Below are positions 45,320 through 53,800 of a stretch of DNA of 64,000 nucleotides, piece by piece. Numbering within the stretch: the stretch's first letter is position 1; each line of letters starts with the position of its first letter. The stretch comes from Heliomicrobium undosum (GTDB lineage Bacteria > Bacillota > Desulfitobacteriia > Heliobacteriales > Heliobacteriaceae), in assembly GCF_009877425.1 (NCBI RefSeq), contig NZ_WXEY01000002.1:76960-140959 (forward strand). The letters are read 5' to 3'. The notes under the pieces are model-generated. The model made no database searches, was not told the origin of the DNA, and saw only the letters and a list, made by a program, of their open reading frames with translations. The position numbers and the translations under genes are program-made.

Positions 45320-46903
45320 ATGGCCACCGCCTTAACCTATGGCACCCTCGTCCTGATGGCGGCTACGTTGTTGAACCGCTTGCTTTCCTTTTATAACCAG
45401 ATTGTACTGATGAAATACATTGGCGCAGAGACAGTGGGGCTCTTTCAGATGATCTATCCCGTCTATATCCTCTTACTGGTGGCAGCCACCTTTGGCATCC
45501 CGGTGGCGTTGACGAAAAGAGTCGCCGAGGAAGCTGCCTATAACCGCTGGGGCAATGTGCTACGCCTGATGAAGGTGTCCGTGCTGCTGTTGGCTGCCGG
45601 CGGAACAACGGTGACGGCTGCGGCATTCCTGTTTTCCCGCTCCCTCTTTCCGGCGCTGGTGGCCGATGATCGCGCTGTGGCCGCCTTTTGGCCTCTCTTG
45701 CCCAGCATCGTGCTGATCAGTTTTGCCTCGGCGATCCGTTCCTTCTGTCAAGGAATGCAGGAGATGGCGCCATCCTCGATCGCCTCTTTTGTCGAGCAGG
45801 TGGTGCGCATCGTCAGCGGAATCTCCCTAGCGCTGGCGTTGCTGCCCCGCGGCGCCGGTTGGGCGGCTGCCGGAATGGCCTTGGGGATCACCCTCGGGGA
45901 ACTGTTCGGTTTGGTTACCCTGCTGATCCTTGCAGGTCCCTTGTTCTTCAGCCGGCTCAAGCTATTCTGGGCTGGTCGCCGCGCCCAGGCAACGATCAAC
46001 GCGGGGCAGGCGCTGCGTTCACTCTGGCCGGTGGCTTGCCCGGTAGCCGCCTCTCGGATCGTGGCCTGCCTGATCATGGGTCTTGACGCCTACCTGATCC
46101 CGCGCGTTCTGCAACAAGCGGGTCTATCCTCGTCAGAGGCGACAACCGCCTTCGGCGGTCTCGTCGGTGGCCTAGTTCCCCTGATCGCTATTCCTGCCGT
46201 ATTCACGGCGCCCCTATCAGTCAGCCTTGTGCCCGGCATCGCCGAGAGTTGGGCCCTCGAGCAGGAGCGGACGGTGCGCTACCGGGCTGTCAAGGCGCTG
46301 CGCCTGACGGCGGTGATCGGCTGGCCGGCGGCGGTGTTGCTCGGCATCATCGGTGATCGCTTTGCGTCGCTGTTTTTCGGTTTGGACCATATGGGCGATA
46401 CGCTGCAGATCCTGGCTTGGGGCGCTCCTTTTCTCTACCTGCAAAGCACCACCGGTGGAATCTTGCAAGGGCTGGGAATGGTCGTTTTCCCACTCCTCGT
46501 CACAGTGGCCACGTCATTGCTCCGCGTTGGCCTCTTTCTCTCCCTGGCCACCCTGCCTTCCGTCGGTCTGAATGGCATCGCCTTCGGCTTTACGATTTCC
46601 AACATCCTGGCGGCTTTGTTGCATCTTTTTTGGTTTCACCGGCGACTCGGTCTCACGGGAAGGGAACTGTCTTCTTCCCTGCTGCCCCTTCCCGCCGCTC
46701 TCGTCGTGGCCGCCGGCCTATGGGTGTGCCTTCAGGCAACCGCCTTCGCGGGGCTGCCGGAAGTAATGGTCTTGTCAGCGATGGTCGCTATTTCGGGTGT
46801 ACTCTACTTTGTCACGCTGGCTGCATATGGAGGTTTGACCGCTGCCGATCTGCGCAGTTTTCCGGGAGGGGTCTGGTTGCTTGGATGGATCCGGAAAAAA
46901 TGA
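45320..46903 (+). CDS. Stage V sporulation protein B / MurJ-like flippase family
   Basis: This 527-residue protein has about 14 hydrophobic helices, as in the MOP/MATE flippase superfamily (polysaccharide biosynthesis protein, SpoVB type). The N-terminus LTYGTLVLMAATLLNRLLSF and the phrase YIGAETVGLFQMIYP are typical of SpoVB paralogues. SpoVB is needed for spore cortex formation and probably flips lipid-linked precursors. AGGAGGTGGG sets the ATG. It stands alone on the plus strand, divergent from the EF-G-like gene, with a SASP gene following after 125 bp. Confidence 0.88.
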   Translation: MATALTYGTLVLMAATLLNRLLSFYNQIVLMKYIGAETVGLFQMIYPVYILLLVAATFGIPVALTKRVAEEAAYNRWGNVLRLMKVSVLLLAAGGTTVTAAAFLFSRSLFPALVADDRAVAAFWPLLPSIVLISFASAIRSFCQGMQEMAPSSIASFVEQVVRIVSGISLALALLPRGAGWAAAGMALGITLGELFGLVTLLILAGPLFFSRLKLFWAGRRAQATINAGQALRSLWPVACPVAASRIVACLIMGLDAYLIPRVLQQAGLSSSEATTAFGGLVGGLVPLIAIPAVFTAPLSVSLVPGIAESWALEQERTVRYRAVKALRLTAVIGWPAAVLLGIIGDRFASLFFGLDHMGDTLQILAWGAPFLYLQSTTGGILQGLGMVVFPLLVTVATSLLRVGLFLSLATLPSVGLNGIAFGFTISNILAALLHLFWFHRRLGLTGRELSSSLLPLPAALVVAAGLWVCLQATAFAGLPEVMVLSAMVAISGVLYFVTLAAYGGLTAADLRSFPGGVWLLGWIRKK

Positions 46904-46933
46904 GCAGGCGCCCTCAAATGTGGAGGCGCCTGC
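46904..46933 (+). terminator. Hairpin after the spoVB-like gene
   Basis: GCAGGCGCC and GGCGCCTGC form a 9-bp stem that overlaps the stop codon region. The T tail is poor, so its strength is uncertain. Confidence 0.45.
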
Positions 46934-47028
46934 TTGACCATCCGTTTTTCAGTGGATGCCCCATGATTTGCCCGTCATAGCGGAAAACTCGGTGGAAGAC
47001 ACTAGGGACACGGAGGAGGTGGTTCCCC

Positions 47029-47265
47029 TTGGCCCAGTTTTTCCCGAGAGAAAAGATCTTTCCCGAGTCTGTGCGCGATACTTTTAAGTACGAGATTGCC
47101 GAGGAACTGGGGCTGACACCAAAAATCCACGACGGCTACTGGGGCGCTTTGACGGCCAGCGATTGCGGCCGTGTGGGGGGCAAGATTGGGGGCAGCATGG
47201 TGAAGGCCATGGTCCGCCGGGCCGAGGCGTTGTTGGTTCAGGACGGCAACGGAACGACGTCGTAA
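47029..47265 (+). CDS. Small acid-soluble spore protein, alpha/beta type (divergent)
   Basis: Alpha/beta SASPs coat spore DNA and protect it. This 78-residue protein keeps the core pattern: KYEIAEELGL, then LTASDCGRVGGKIGGSMVKAMV. The usual germination protease site and LTSRDAG phrase are altered (LTASDCG), so it is a divergent member. It starts with TTG behind a very strong GGAGGAGGTGG. A SigG-like pattern (GGATG, 17 bp, CATAG) lies about 65 bp upstream but is weak. It follows a spoVB-like gene, consistent with expression in sporulation. Confidence 0.85.
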   Translation: MAQFFPREKIFPESVRDTFKYEIAEELGLTPKIHDGYWGALTASDCGRVGGKIGGSMVKAMVRRAEALLVQDGNGTTS

Positions 47266-47328
47266 CGGACCAGCCGATCAACGAGTGACTGAAGGCGCTG
47301 ACAGGTAAACCGGACAGAACAGAGCGCG

Positions 47329-47353
47329 AAAGGAAGGCTAGGCCTTCCTTTTT
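47329..47353. terminator. Terminator shared by the SASP gene and surE
   Basis: AAAGGAAGGC and GCCTTCCTTT form a tight hairpin with a T run on the plus strand. It overlaps the last codons of surE. Confidence 0.75.
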
Positions 47354-48129
47354 GTCGCGAAGGGAGAAGATTCCCGGCCGAGCCAATCCGATACCTCCTG
47401 GATTAGGGAGTAGTTGGTGAGGTCGAAATGAATCGGTGTCACTGAGATGGCGCCGGCATTGACGGCTTGGATGTCGGTGCCTTCACCTGCGTCAACGTCA
47501 TGGACCTCTCCCGCCATCCAGTAGTAGGTGCGGCCACGCGGATCAGTCCGCTTGTCAAAGATGTTCTGGTAGCGCCGGCTTCCCAGTTTCGTCACCTGGA
47601 TGCCGCCGATGCGTTCACGGGGCAGATCAGGCACATTCACGTTGAGAAAGGTATCCGGCGTCAGCCCGCGCGCCACCAGTTTCTCGCAGAGCAAGCGGGT
47701 CGTTTCGGCGGCAACGGTGTAGTCCACTGTGTGCCAGCCGGTGACCGAAACGGCGATCGACGGGACGCCGTAGATGACTCCCTCCATGGCGGCCGAAACG
47801 GTGCCGGAGTAGAGCACATCGGTTCCCAGATTGGGGCCGCGGTTGATGCCTGAGATGACAATGTGAGGCGGTTCTTTCAGGAGTTCCTCCATGGCCAGTT
47901 TGACACAATCGGCCGGCGTGCCATTGACGGCCCAACCGTGACAATGAGGATTGGCAAAGGACAGCTTTTCCACACGCAGGGGTTGGTGAACGGTGATTCC
48001 GTGACCGGTGGCGCTCCGCTCCGTATCGGGAGCGACCACGAAGATGTCGGCCCAATCATCGAAGATGCGCCACAAGGCATGAATACCGGGCGCGTGGATC
48101 CCGTCGTCATTGGTCAGTAGAATGCGCAA
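47338..48129 (-). CDS. surE: 5'/3'-nucleotidase SurE
   Basis: SurE is a metal-dependent nucleoside monophosphate phosphatase. The 263 residues begin with LLTNDDGIHAPGI, the acidic metal site, and contain SGINRGPNLGTDVLYSGTV and APDTERSATGHGIT. TTG is the start codon, behind GGAGG. The start region overlaps the 3' end of the small upstream gene by 16 bp, so the two are coupled. Confidence 0.95.
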   Translation of the reverse strand: MRILLTNDDGIHAPGIHALWRIFDDWADIFVVAPDTERSATGHGITVHQPLRVEKLSFANPHCHGWAVNGTPADCVKLAMEELLKEPPHIVISGINRGPNLGTDVLYSGTVSAAMEGVIYGVPSIAVSVTGWHTVDYTVAAETTRLLCEKLVARGLTPDTFLNVNVPDLPRERIGGIQVTKLGSRRYQNIFDKRTDPRGRTYYWMAGEVHDVDAGEGTDIQAVNAGAISVTPIHFDLTNYSLIQEVSDWLGRESSPFATKRKA

Positions 48130-48326
48130 CGTTTTTCCTCCAGTCGGGCGCTACCCGAGCCGCCTTTTCCCGGACCGATCCAGAGTCCGATCCCGGGCGC
48201 CCAGGAATGAAAGGCGCGGCACCGGGGACATCGAAGGATATACCGCGAATCCCGTGCCCATATGATTTCCCATTGGGACGGTTGCAAATCGAGGAAACAA
48301 TTGATGCAGAGATCCAGGTCGATCAT
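48114..48326 (-). CDS. Small cysteine-containing protein upstream of surE, unknown
   Basis: This protein of about 70 residues has cysteines at the N-terminus (LCINCF) and in a CPRC motif (RCPRCRAFHSW), which suggests a zinc ribbon. The start is taken as the ATG at 48326 behind GGGGG; an ATG at 48341 is also possible. It overlaps surE. No family is recognised, but the coding pattern and the overlap suggest a real gene. Confidence 0.55.
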   Translation of the reverse strand: MIDLDLCINCFLDLQPSQWEIIWARDSRYILRCPRCRAFHSWAPGIGLWIGPGKGGSGSARLEEKRCAFY

Positions 48327-48373
48327 GGAGACATCCCCCAACGAGATCCATCGATGGAAAACTTTACTATATC

Positions 48374-48874
48374 TTATACCTCGTAGATGGAAATGGTCAT
48401 CGTCTCGCCGTTTTTTCTCACCCCAAAGAGCAGACCTTTGTCCTTCAAGGTGTCGTTGAGGAAATCGACCAGGGCGTACATGTCGACGTTAGCGGGAATC
48501 TCCTTTGTCGCCAGCGGTTCAAAATCGACAGAAACGTCGGTGAAGGCCTCCGGGATGCCTACATAGACCCAGGCTTCTACCGGTTGTCCATCGACGTCCA
48601 AGGTGATCGATTTCCGGAAATACATAGGGCTCTCATCGAGGATGCCCTCGTACTCGTCGGTGCGAAGCAGGTCTTCATCGCTGAGACCGCTCCAGAGCAC
48701 CCCCTCCACCGCTCCCTCTTGAACCGGTAGGATATAGGGGTAGCCGTAAGCGGAGGGGTATGACTGGTAGCCGGCCAGGATGGCCGGACGGGCGACGCCG
48801 GCGCTGTGTTCGAGCAAGCCTTCCATGGTGTCGCGGTCCATCAGCGTGCCATATGTAAAGAGCCTGTGGGCCAT
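48374..48874 (-). CDS. Gamma-glutamylcyclotransferase-like (GGCT/AIG2) protein
   Basis: The 166 residues show the GGCT fold signature LFTYGTLMDRDTMEG at the N-terminus, and later GVLWSGLSDEDLLRTDEYEG, which contains the expected acidic region. Family members act on gamma-glutamylamines or gamma-glutamyl peptides; the substrate here is unknown. CGGGAGG precedes the ATG. It lies between folE and the small pre-surE gene on the same strand. Confidence 0.88.
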   Translation of the reverse strand: MAHRLFTYGTLMDRDTMEGLLEHSAGVARPAILAGYQSYPSAYGYPYILPVQEGAVEGVLWSGLSDEDLLRTDEYEGILDESPMYFRKSITLDVDGQPVEAWVYVGIPEAFTDVSVDFEPLATKEIPANVDMYALVDFLNDTLKDKGLLFGVRKNGETMTISIYEV

Positions 48875-48901
48875 CGCGATTCCTCCCGGCTCAGCATTTT
48901 G

Positions 48902-49474
48902 TTAAGGAAGGTTCCGCGAACTGCGGATCAGGGAAAAGGCTTCGCTGCGCGTCGCCGGGCGGCTCCGGAAGATCCCTCGCACCGCCGAGGTCACCGTCCG
49001 CGAGCCGGGTTTTTTGACACCACGCATGGTCATGCACATGTGTTCGGCTTCGATGATGACGAGCACACCTTGGGGATTCAGCTTTTCCACGATCGCGTCA
49101 GCGATCTGGGCGGTGAGGCGCTCCTGCAACTGAGGACGTTTTGCAAACCCTTCCACCAGGCGAGCCAATTTGCTTAAACCGGTGATCACGCCGGAACGGG
49201 GGATGTAGGCCACATGGGCGACACCGTAGAAGGGCAGCAGATGGTGTTCACAGACGGAGTATAAGGGAATGTCCTTGACCAACACCATCTCTTCATGCTC
49301 TTCTGTAAAGATCACTTCCAGATGGCGTTTCGGATCATCCTCCAGGCCGCCCAGGATCTCCTGGTACATGCGAGCGACCCGGCGCGGCGTATCCACCAGA
49401 CCCTCCCGCTGGGGATCCTCGCCGATGGCCTCAAGGATCATATGGACAGCCTTTTCGATCTTCATCAAATCCAT
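48902..49474 (-). CDS. folE: GTP cyclohydrolase I
   Basis: FolE converts GTP to dihydroneopterin triphosphate, the shared precursor of folate and queuosine. The 190 residues contain the zinc site [10 protein letters not shown] and the C-terminal [12 protein letters not shown] with its conserved cysteine. GCAGGTG sets the ATG at 49474. The gene starts 18 bp after queE, so in this locus its product probably feeds 7-deazaguanine synthesis. Confidence 0.96.
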   Translation of the reverse strand: MDLMKIEKAVHMILEAIGEDPQREGLVDTPRRVARMYQEILGGLEDDPKRHLEVIFTEEHEEMVLVKDIPLYSVCEHHLLPFYGVAHVAYIPRSGVITGLSKLARLVEGFAKRPQLQERLTAQIADAIVEKLNPQGVLVIIEAEHMCMTMRGVKKPGSRTVTSAVRGIFRSRPATRSEAFSLIRSSRNLP

Positions 49475-49492
49475 GTATTTCACCTGCTATTT

Positions 49493-50221
49493 CTATAAGA
49501 TACCCAAAATCGGATGGACCTGAGGGATGATGCGGACGTCGCGGTGGATGGACAGGGCGGCTCCTTGCAGGTTGAGCAGGTGGCCCGGGACGGTCAGGGG
49601 CAGTCCCGTTTTTCCCGTGACAGGCTGCAACACCAGCGGAAAATGCGGGGCTTCTTCCGTGATAATCGCAGCCGCCCGCTGCACCGTATCAACTGCCGTA
49701 GCCGGGGTAATAACGATTTTGACATACCCCTTTTTGCGGGAGGCGATGCGCAAAAAAGGGCGATGCAGATCCCAGTGGTTGTCCAGGGGCGTCTTGAGGT
49801 CCATGCTGACATAATCCAGGTCGTCTACGATGAGGGCCAACTGTTCAGGCAGCGTCCCGTTCGTTTCCAGGTACAGGTCGGGTCGCTGCGCTCCCAGCAA
49901 TGGGATCAACTGTTGGATAAATTCGACATGCAGCAACGGTTCTCCTCCGGTGAGGCTGACAGAATGGATGGGAACGGTATGGCGAAGGTACTCGGCGACC
50001 CGATCCGCTGTGACTGGATTTTCCCAGAGATCAAAGAGGCTGCTGCCGGGTTCCTTTTCGATCCGGCAGGCCGATGGACGCGGGCCCCGGCTACCCGGGG
50101 TGTCACAGTAGGAACAACAGAGGTTGCAGCCGAAAAAACGTAAGAAGACCTGCCGGCAACCGATCCAGGGTCCCTCCCCCTGAGCGGATACCATAATTTC
50201 GACGAGATCGGCCGTAGGCAA
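49493..50221 (-). CDS. queE: 7-carboxy-7-deazaguanine synthase (radical SAM)
   Basis: QueE is the radical SAM enzyme that turns 6-carboxytetrahydropterin into 7-carboxy-7-deazaguanine on the way to queuosine. The protein of about 242 residues has CNLCCSYCDT (C-x3-C-x2-C) near the N-terminus, the SAM-binding SLTGGEPLLH and YLETNG. The open frame begins at 50266 inside DUF366, but GAGGAG close to the DUF366 stop supports TTG at 50221. It lies between DUF366 and folE. Confidence 0.92.
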   Translation of the reverse strand: MPTADLVEIMVSAQGEGPWIGCRQVFLRFFGCNLCCSYCDTPGSRGPRPSACRIEKEPGSSLFDLWENPVTADRVAEYLRHTVPIHSVSLTGGEPLLHVEFIQQLIPLLGAQRPDLYLETNGTLPEQLALIVDDLDYVSMDLKTPLDNHWDLHRPFLRIASRKKGYVKIVITPATAVDTVQRAAAIITEEAPHFPLVLQPVTGKTGLPLTVPGHLLNLQGAALSIHRDVRIIPQVHPILGIL

Positions 50222-50225
50222 TGAA

Positions 50226-50786
50226 TTATTCAACTCCTCGAACTTTGCAGCGGGCGAGATAGACATCAGCCACTTCGGCGGCGTATTGATTCATCAGACG
50301 GCGAGCAAATCCCTCAGGGTCCTTTTCCCCGATCTGCCCCAGTGAAGCCGTCGGCACCGGCGTCCCCTCTGTCCGCAGGTTCAACCCTACATGGATCAGG
50401 GTGGACACGGGCGACAAGGTAGCGATAGAGACGGAGAGTTTCTTTTCCCGCCAATAGAGGTCGTCGCCGCGACGAATCAGGGCGCCGCCGCAGACCTCTT
50501 CCAGATCTTCTTTGATCATGGCCATGAAGAGGCGCTGCCGGTAGACCGTCTTCTCAAGGTCCATATCGAAATGTTCGATGATAAAGTGCAGCATCTCGGC
50601 GCTGTAGATGCTGTCACCGACGAGAACATCTTCCAGATCGACCATCTTGTCCAGGCCGACTTTACAGGGCCCTCGGAAGGCGACGATGCTGTCCCCCATG
50701 ATGTGAAAGTGACGGTATGTCCATAGGGAGCGCAGTTGGGTTCCATCGTAGGTCATCGGTTCTGGATGATAGTATGTCTTCAGCAC
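50226..50786 (-). CDS. DUF366 family protein
   Basis: The 186 residues match DUF366: an early YDGTQLRSLW motif, then GDSIVAFRGPCKV, MVDLEDVL and the M-HFIIEHFD phrase (AEMLHFIIEHFDMDLE). The function is unknown. It starts with GTG behind GGAGAGGAG and its stop lies 5 bp from the queE start. Since the locus encodes FolE and QueE but no QueD, this protein sits where a QueD-type step would be expected. That role is an inference from linkage only. Confidence 0.8.
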   Translation of the reverse strand: MLKTYYHPEPMTYDGTQLRSLWTYRHFHIMGDSIVAFRGPCKVGLDKMVDLEDVLVGDSIYSAEMLHFIIEHFDMDLEKTVYRQRLFMAMIKEDLEEVCGGALIRRGDDLYWREKKLSVSIATLSPVSTLIHVGLNLRTEGTPVPTASLGQIGEKDPEGFARRLMNQYAAEVADVYLARCKVRGVE

Positions 50787-50924
50787 CGGTCACTACTCCT
50801 CTCCTTTTTCCCCGTTTTTTCATTCTATCACTGAATCGGCGGTGCGAAAACCACCTTTGGGCAGGAGAAGGGACTGGCGTCCCGAATAAGGCAAGGAAGA
50901 GGATTTACTTAAGGAGAGAGAATC

Positions 50925-51968
50925 ATGAACGCTGACGCTTTTTTTACACAACGAAAAACCTGTCCCGTCTGTGGCAAGGAGTTTGCTGCTACCCGGATCC
51001 GCAGTTCTTCCATCCGTGTCAAGGAGCGCTTGCCTGACTTTCGAACGGTCTTTGAGGGGATCAACCCGTTACATTACCAGGTGTTTGTCTGTCCGGCCTG
51101 CCAGTATGCCGCCCTGGAAAACCGTTTTGACCAGGTGACCGGCGACAGGCTGCAACTTCGCCGGGGCTTGCTCGACGCCTTTAGCCCGGAGCCTGACTTT
51201 TCTGGAATCCGTACGCCCGAGACGGCGCTGCGGACCTTCGAGTTGGCCCTGCGCACGGCTCAGATCGGCGGAGCGCCGGCAAGCCTCCAAGCGCCTTTGA
51301 CTTTGCGGGTTGCCTGGATCGCCAGGGATATGGGATGGAATGATTTGGACCGTAGGTATACGGAAGGGGCGCTGCGTCTCTACGAAGCCGCTTTCGGTGA
51401 TGACCGCAACGCCAAGTCGAGCACGGTGACGCTCATGTACCTGATCGGGGAACTGTACCGCCAATTGGGTCAATACGCCGAGGCGGTTCGCTGGTTGGCC
51501 AAGGCGGCCATGCATCCGGACGTGAAAAAAGAGCCGGAGATCGAGCGCCTGGCCCGGCAGCAATGGTCCCTGGCCAGGGAACAGAATAAGGCTGGCGAGC
51601 AGGAATCCGGGTCTGGGCAGGTTGAGGTTAGTGAGACTCTGCCGCCGGCTGAACCCGGATCCGGTCAGTTCGTTAACGCGCAGTCGACCGAATCGAATGA
51701 GCGAGACATGGCGAAGACGACCCGAAAGCGGTTGGGGCCGAAAATCCGCTTCAACGTGACCCTCTATGAGGACGAACTGGACTGGTTGAAGCGCTTGAGC
51801 GCCGTTCCCTATGCAGAGGGCAAGGTCTTCATGGACAAAGAGACGGTGTTGCGGGCGTTGCTGGGCGCGGCCATGGAAGCCTGGCCGGAAGTGCGCGGCT
51901 TCACCGATGAAGATGGGCTGCGCCAGCGGTTCATCGAGGCCATGCAAAAAGAGAAACCAGGGAGCTAA
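50925..51968 (+). CDS. DUF2225 protein with C-terminal extension
   Basis: The 347 residues start with a zinc-binding unit: CPVCGKEF near residue 14 and CPACQYAA near 54, as in DUF2225. A helical TPR-like region follows (YLIGELYRQLGQYAEAVRWLAKAA). After a Gln/Glu/Ser-rich linker, the last 80 residues form a separate charged helical domain, uncommon in the family. AAGGAGAGAG sets the ATG. It is divergent from DUF366 and convergent with fur, whose stop it overlaps by 4 bp. Confidence 0.82.
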   Translation: MNADAFFTQRKTCPVCGKEFAATRIRSSSIRVKERLPDFRTVFEGINPLHYQVFVCPACQYAALENRFDQVTGDRLQLRRGLLDAFSPEPDFSGIRTPETALRTFELALRTAQIGGAPASLQAPLTLRVAWIARDMGWNDLDRRYTEGALRLYEAAFGDDRNAKSSTVTLMYLIGELYRQLGQYAEAVRWLAKAAMHPDVKKEPEIERLARQQWSLAREQNKAGEQESGSGQVEVSETLPPAEPGSGQFVNAQSTESNERDMAKTTRKRLGPKIRFNVTLYEDELDWLKRLSAVPYAEGKVFMDKETVLRALLGAAMEAWPEVRGFTDEDGLRQRFIEAMQKEKPGS

Positions 51969-51980
51969 TCCCTGGTTTCT
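51952..51980. terminator. Shared terminator of DUF2225 gene and fur
   Basis: A 12-bp stem AGAAACCAGGGA/TCCCTGGTTTCT overlaps the 3' ends of the two convergent genes. A T run follows on the minus strand. Confidence 0.75.
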
Positions 51981-52450
51981 GCTTGTTGGCACTCCTTGCA
52001 GACGCCGAAGAACTTCAATTGATGATCGAGGATGCGAAACTGGTTGCGGCGCTGGATGGCTTGTTCGAGAGAATCAAGCAGGTCATCCTCAAATTCCAGC
52101 ACCTTGCCGCAACGGGTGCAGATCAGGTGATGGTGATGGTGTGCTTCCTCGCTGGCCAGTTCATAGCGAAGGCGTCCATCGCCGAAGTCAATCTTCTGGA
52201 GGACGTCGATCTCGGCAAGCAGTTCCAAGGTCCGGTAAACAGTAGCTAAACCGATCTCCGGGTTCTGCTGCTTGACGATGCCGTAGAGGTCTTCAGCGCT
52301 CAAATGGGCATCATCGCCGTTCAACAGCGCGCGCAGGATAATCTTGCGCTGGGGTGTCAGCTTGTATTCTTTCTGGTGGAGCCGTTCGCACAAATCCTGG
52401 AAGCGGTCCAATGCCGGGCCCCCTGACTCTTGAATACTCTCTCTCTTCAT
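51965..52450 (-). CDS. fur: Fur-family metal-dependent repressor
   Basis: Fur-family regulators bind a metal (iron, manganese, zinc) or sense peroxide and repress target promoters. The 161 residues have a winged helix (YKLTPQRKIILRALL), the metal-binding HHHHHLICTRCGKVLEF and a second cysteine pair in CKECQQ, the structural zinc site. The subtype (Fur, Zur or PerR) cannot be told by eye. It is transcribed on its own. Confidence 0.9.
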   Translation of the reverse strand: MKRESIQESGGPALDRFQDLCERLHQKEYKLTPQRKIILRALLNGDDAHLSAEDLYGIVKQQNPEIGLATVYRTLELLAEIDVLQKIDFGDGRLRYELASEEAHHHHHLICTRCGKVLEFEDDLLDSLEQAIQRRNQFRILDHQLKFFGVCKECQQAETRD

Positions 52451-52480
52451 TATACCCGTCCTGGAAAAGTGCTGTCAAAC

Positions 52481-53170
52481 TTAAAACTTCAGCCGGTAAA
52501 GCACCGTCAATTGAAGATGTCCATCCATTTCCGCTTGGTCGATGGAGACTACGTCCCCCAAATCCCGCCCCATGCCGGCAGCGATGGCTTTCGCTTTACG
52601 ATGGGCGTCATCGAGAGCGGCTTTGACGGCCAGTTTTTGCGCATCAGCATTGCCAGCGGGCAGCGGTTCCGTTTTGATGATCTGGTTGGCGCCATTGGAC
52701 AGCACAGTAGACAGGATCGCTTCCCGCTGTTCCGCCGGGATGCGGTTGACTTCGATGGTGGATGCGGCGATATAGCCCTGGGGAGATCTGGCGCCCGCGA
52801 CAGACCACTGCGGCGTTAACTTCTGATCGATGCAGTTGATGTTGTCAGGGGAAAGGCCCGCGCCGGCCATGCTGTTAAGCAGTTTATCGACGGCCCGGCT
52901 CATGGCTTGCTCTGCCTCTGTTGATGTACGTCCTCCCTGTTGCACAGCCACGGTCAGCCGCCACTGCTCTGCCGGCAGATCGGATGTTCCCGTCACCTTG
53001 ATGTGGACATCGCGGGGATCGACAGCGATAGCAGAATCGAGCGGGGGCGCAGGGACGCGGTGGGTGGATAGGTAAAAAGCAGTCAGCACGATGATGGAGA
53101 AAAAAATAAGGGCGATTTTATTGGCGGTCGAACGGTTCTTCGTGGCGATCAGTCCTCCTGTGTCTTGCAA
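52481..53170 (-). CDS. SIMPL (DUF541) domain protein, membrane-anchored
   Basis: A protein of about 229 residues. A hydrophobic N-terminal anchor (IALIFFSIIVLTAFYLS, about residues 17-33) precedes an extracytoplasmic SIMPL/DUF541 domain, recognised by IKVTGTSDLPAEQWRLTVAV and the repeated Ala-rich helices. Family function is poorly known; related proteins are secreted or periplasmic. The start is uncertain: TTG 53170 behind AGGA is proposed, while GGAGG further in has no usual start codon at proper spacing. It is divergent from the next membrane gene. Confidence 0.8.
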   Translation of the reverse strand: MQDTGGLIATKNRSTANKIALIFFSIIVLTAFYLSTHRVPAPPLDSAIAVDPRDVHIKVTGTSDLPAEQWRLTVAVQQGGRTSTEAEQAMSRAVDKLLNSMAGAGLSPDNINCIDQKLTPQWSVAGARSPQGYIAASTIEVNRIPAEQREAILSTVLSNGANQIIKTEPLPAGNADAQKLAVKAALDDAHRKAKAIAAGMGRDLGDVVSIDQAEMDGHLQLTVLYRLKF

Positions 53171-53225
53171 TCTCGTCCTAAACGGAAGCGCCGGTGAATA
53201 AAGTGGTGGCAAGGAGGTGGACCCG

Positions 53226-53615
53226 ATGGCAGAACAAAATGAGCCGGCAACCCTGTCGGCGACTCCCGTTTTGGTCGGAACGGGCTACGCCCTGGCGGCG
53301 TCGCTGGGCGTTTCCGTGCTGCTTGTCCTCTTTTTCTTCTTTACCAGCTTGTCCGAGCGATACATCATGCCAGTTGTCCATAGCGCCTATGGACTCTGCG
53401 CGCTGGGAGCCGGCTGGGTGGCTTCCCGGAAGGCCGGCGCCAGGGGATTGATTTACGGCTTGCTGGCGGGGTTAAGCTTCTTCGCTTTCACCGTTGTCGT
53501 CGGATATTTCGTGCCGGCCCCGGCCTTCCCGATGACAGCATGGTGGAAAAAAATGCTCTACGCCCTGGCCGGCGGTTCCGCCGGCGGCATCGCCGGGATC
53601 GCCTGGAAAGAATGA
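53226..53615 (+). CDS. TIGR04086-type four-helix membrane protein
   Basis: The 129 residues form about four hydrophobic helices (about 15-42, 50-65, 73-96 and 104-125), the pattern of the TIGR04086 family found in spore-forming Firmicutes. Function is unknown. AAGGAGGTGG at 53210-53219 sets the ATG at 53226. It runs toward spoVM on the other strand. Confidence 0.7.
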   Translation: MAEQNEPATLSATPVLVGTGYALAASLGVSVLLVLFFFFTSLSERYIMPVVHSAYGLCALGAGWVASRKAGARGLIYGLLAGLSFFAFTVVVGYFVPAPAFPMTAWWKKMLYALAGGSAGGIAGIAWKE

Positions 53616-53644
53616 GCATCCTCCGTCATCTTATCACAGGGTCG

Positions 53645-53680
53645 AAAAAAAGCCAACGGGAAGAGGCCTGCCTCTCCCCG
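53645..53680 (-). terminator. Terminator of spoVM
   Basis: CGGGGAGAGGC pairs with GCCTCTTCCCG on the minus strand, followed by TTGGC and seven T. Confidence 0.8.
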
Positions 53681-53687
53681 CCGCTTC

Positions 53688-53753
53688 TTATCCCCATACC
53701 TTCAAGAGCAATGTCCGCAAAAAACCCGGCAGCCGGACAAAGTAAATCCGCAT
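53688..53753 (-). CDS. spoVM: Stage V sporulation protein M (21 residues)
   Basis: This 21-codon gene encodes MRIYFVRLPGFL followed by RTLLLKVWG. Bacillus SpoVM (26 residues) reads MKFYTIKLPKFL followed by GGIVRAMLG and a short tail. The Met-basic-aromatic start, the Leu-Pro pair at positions 8-9, Phe-Leu at 11-12 and the amphipathic helix are preserved. SpoVM binds the convex forespore membrane and anchors SpoIVA during coat assembly. A strong AAAGGGGTGA lies before the ATG, and a terminator follows at once. It is below the size that gene finders report. Confidence 0.85.
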   Translation of the reverse strand: MRIYFVRLPGFLRTLLLKVWG

Positions 53754-53800
53754 GATGGCGTTCACCCCTTTTTGTCGCTGACCTCTCACGTTCTTCCCTA

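Noticed and set aside
50865-50872. GAGAAGGG, the Bacillus SRS motif for DNA translocation toward dif
   Set aside because: A single copy found, and on the strand pointing away from dif; one site is not evidence for or against the terminus.
50787-50924. Search for a preQ1 riboswitch upstream of DUF366-queE-folE
   Set aside because: No preQ1 aptamer pattern is visible; the region holds only divergent promoters.
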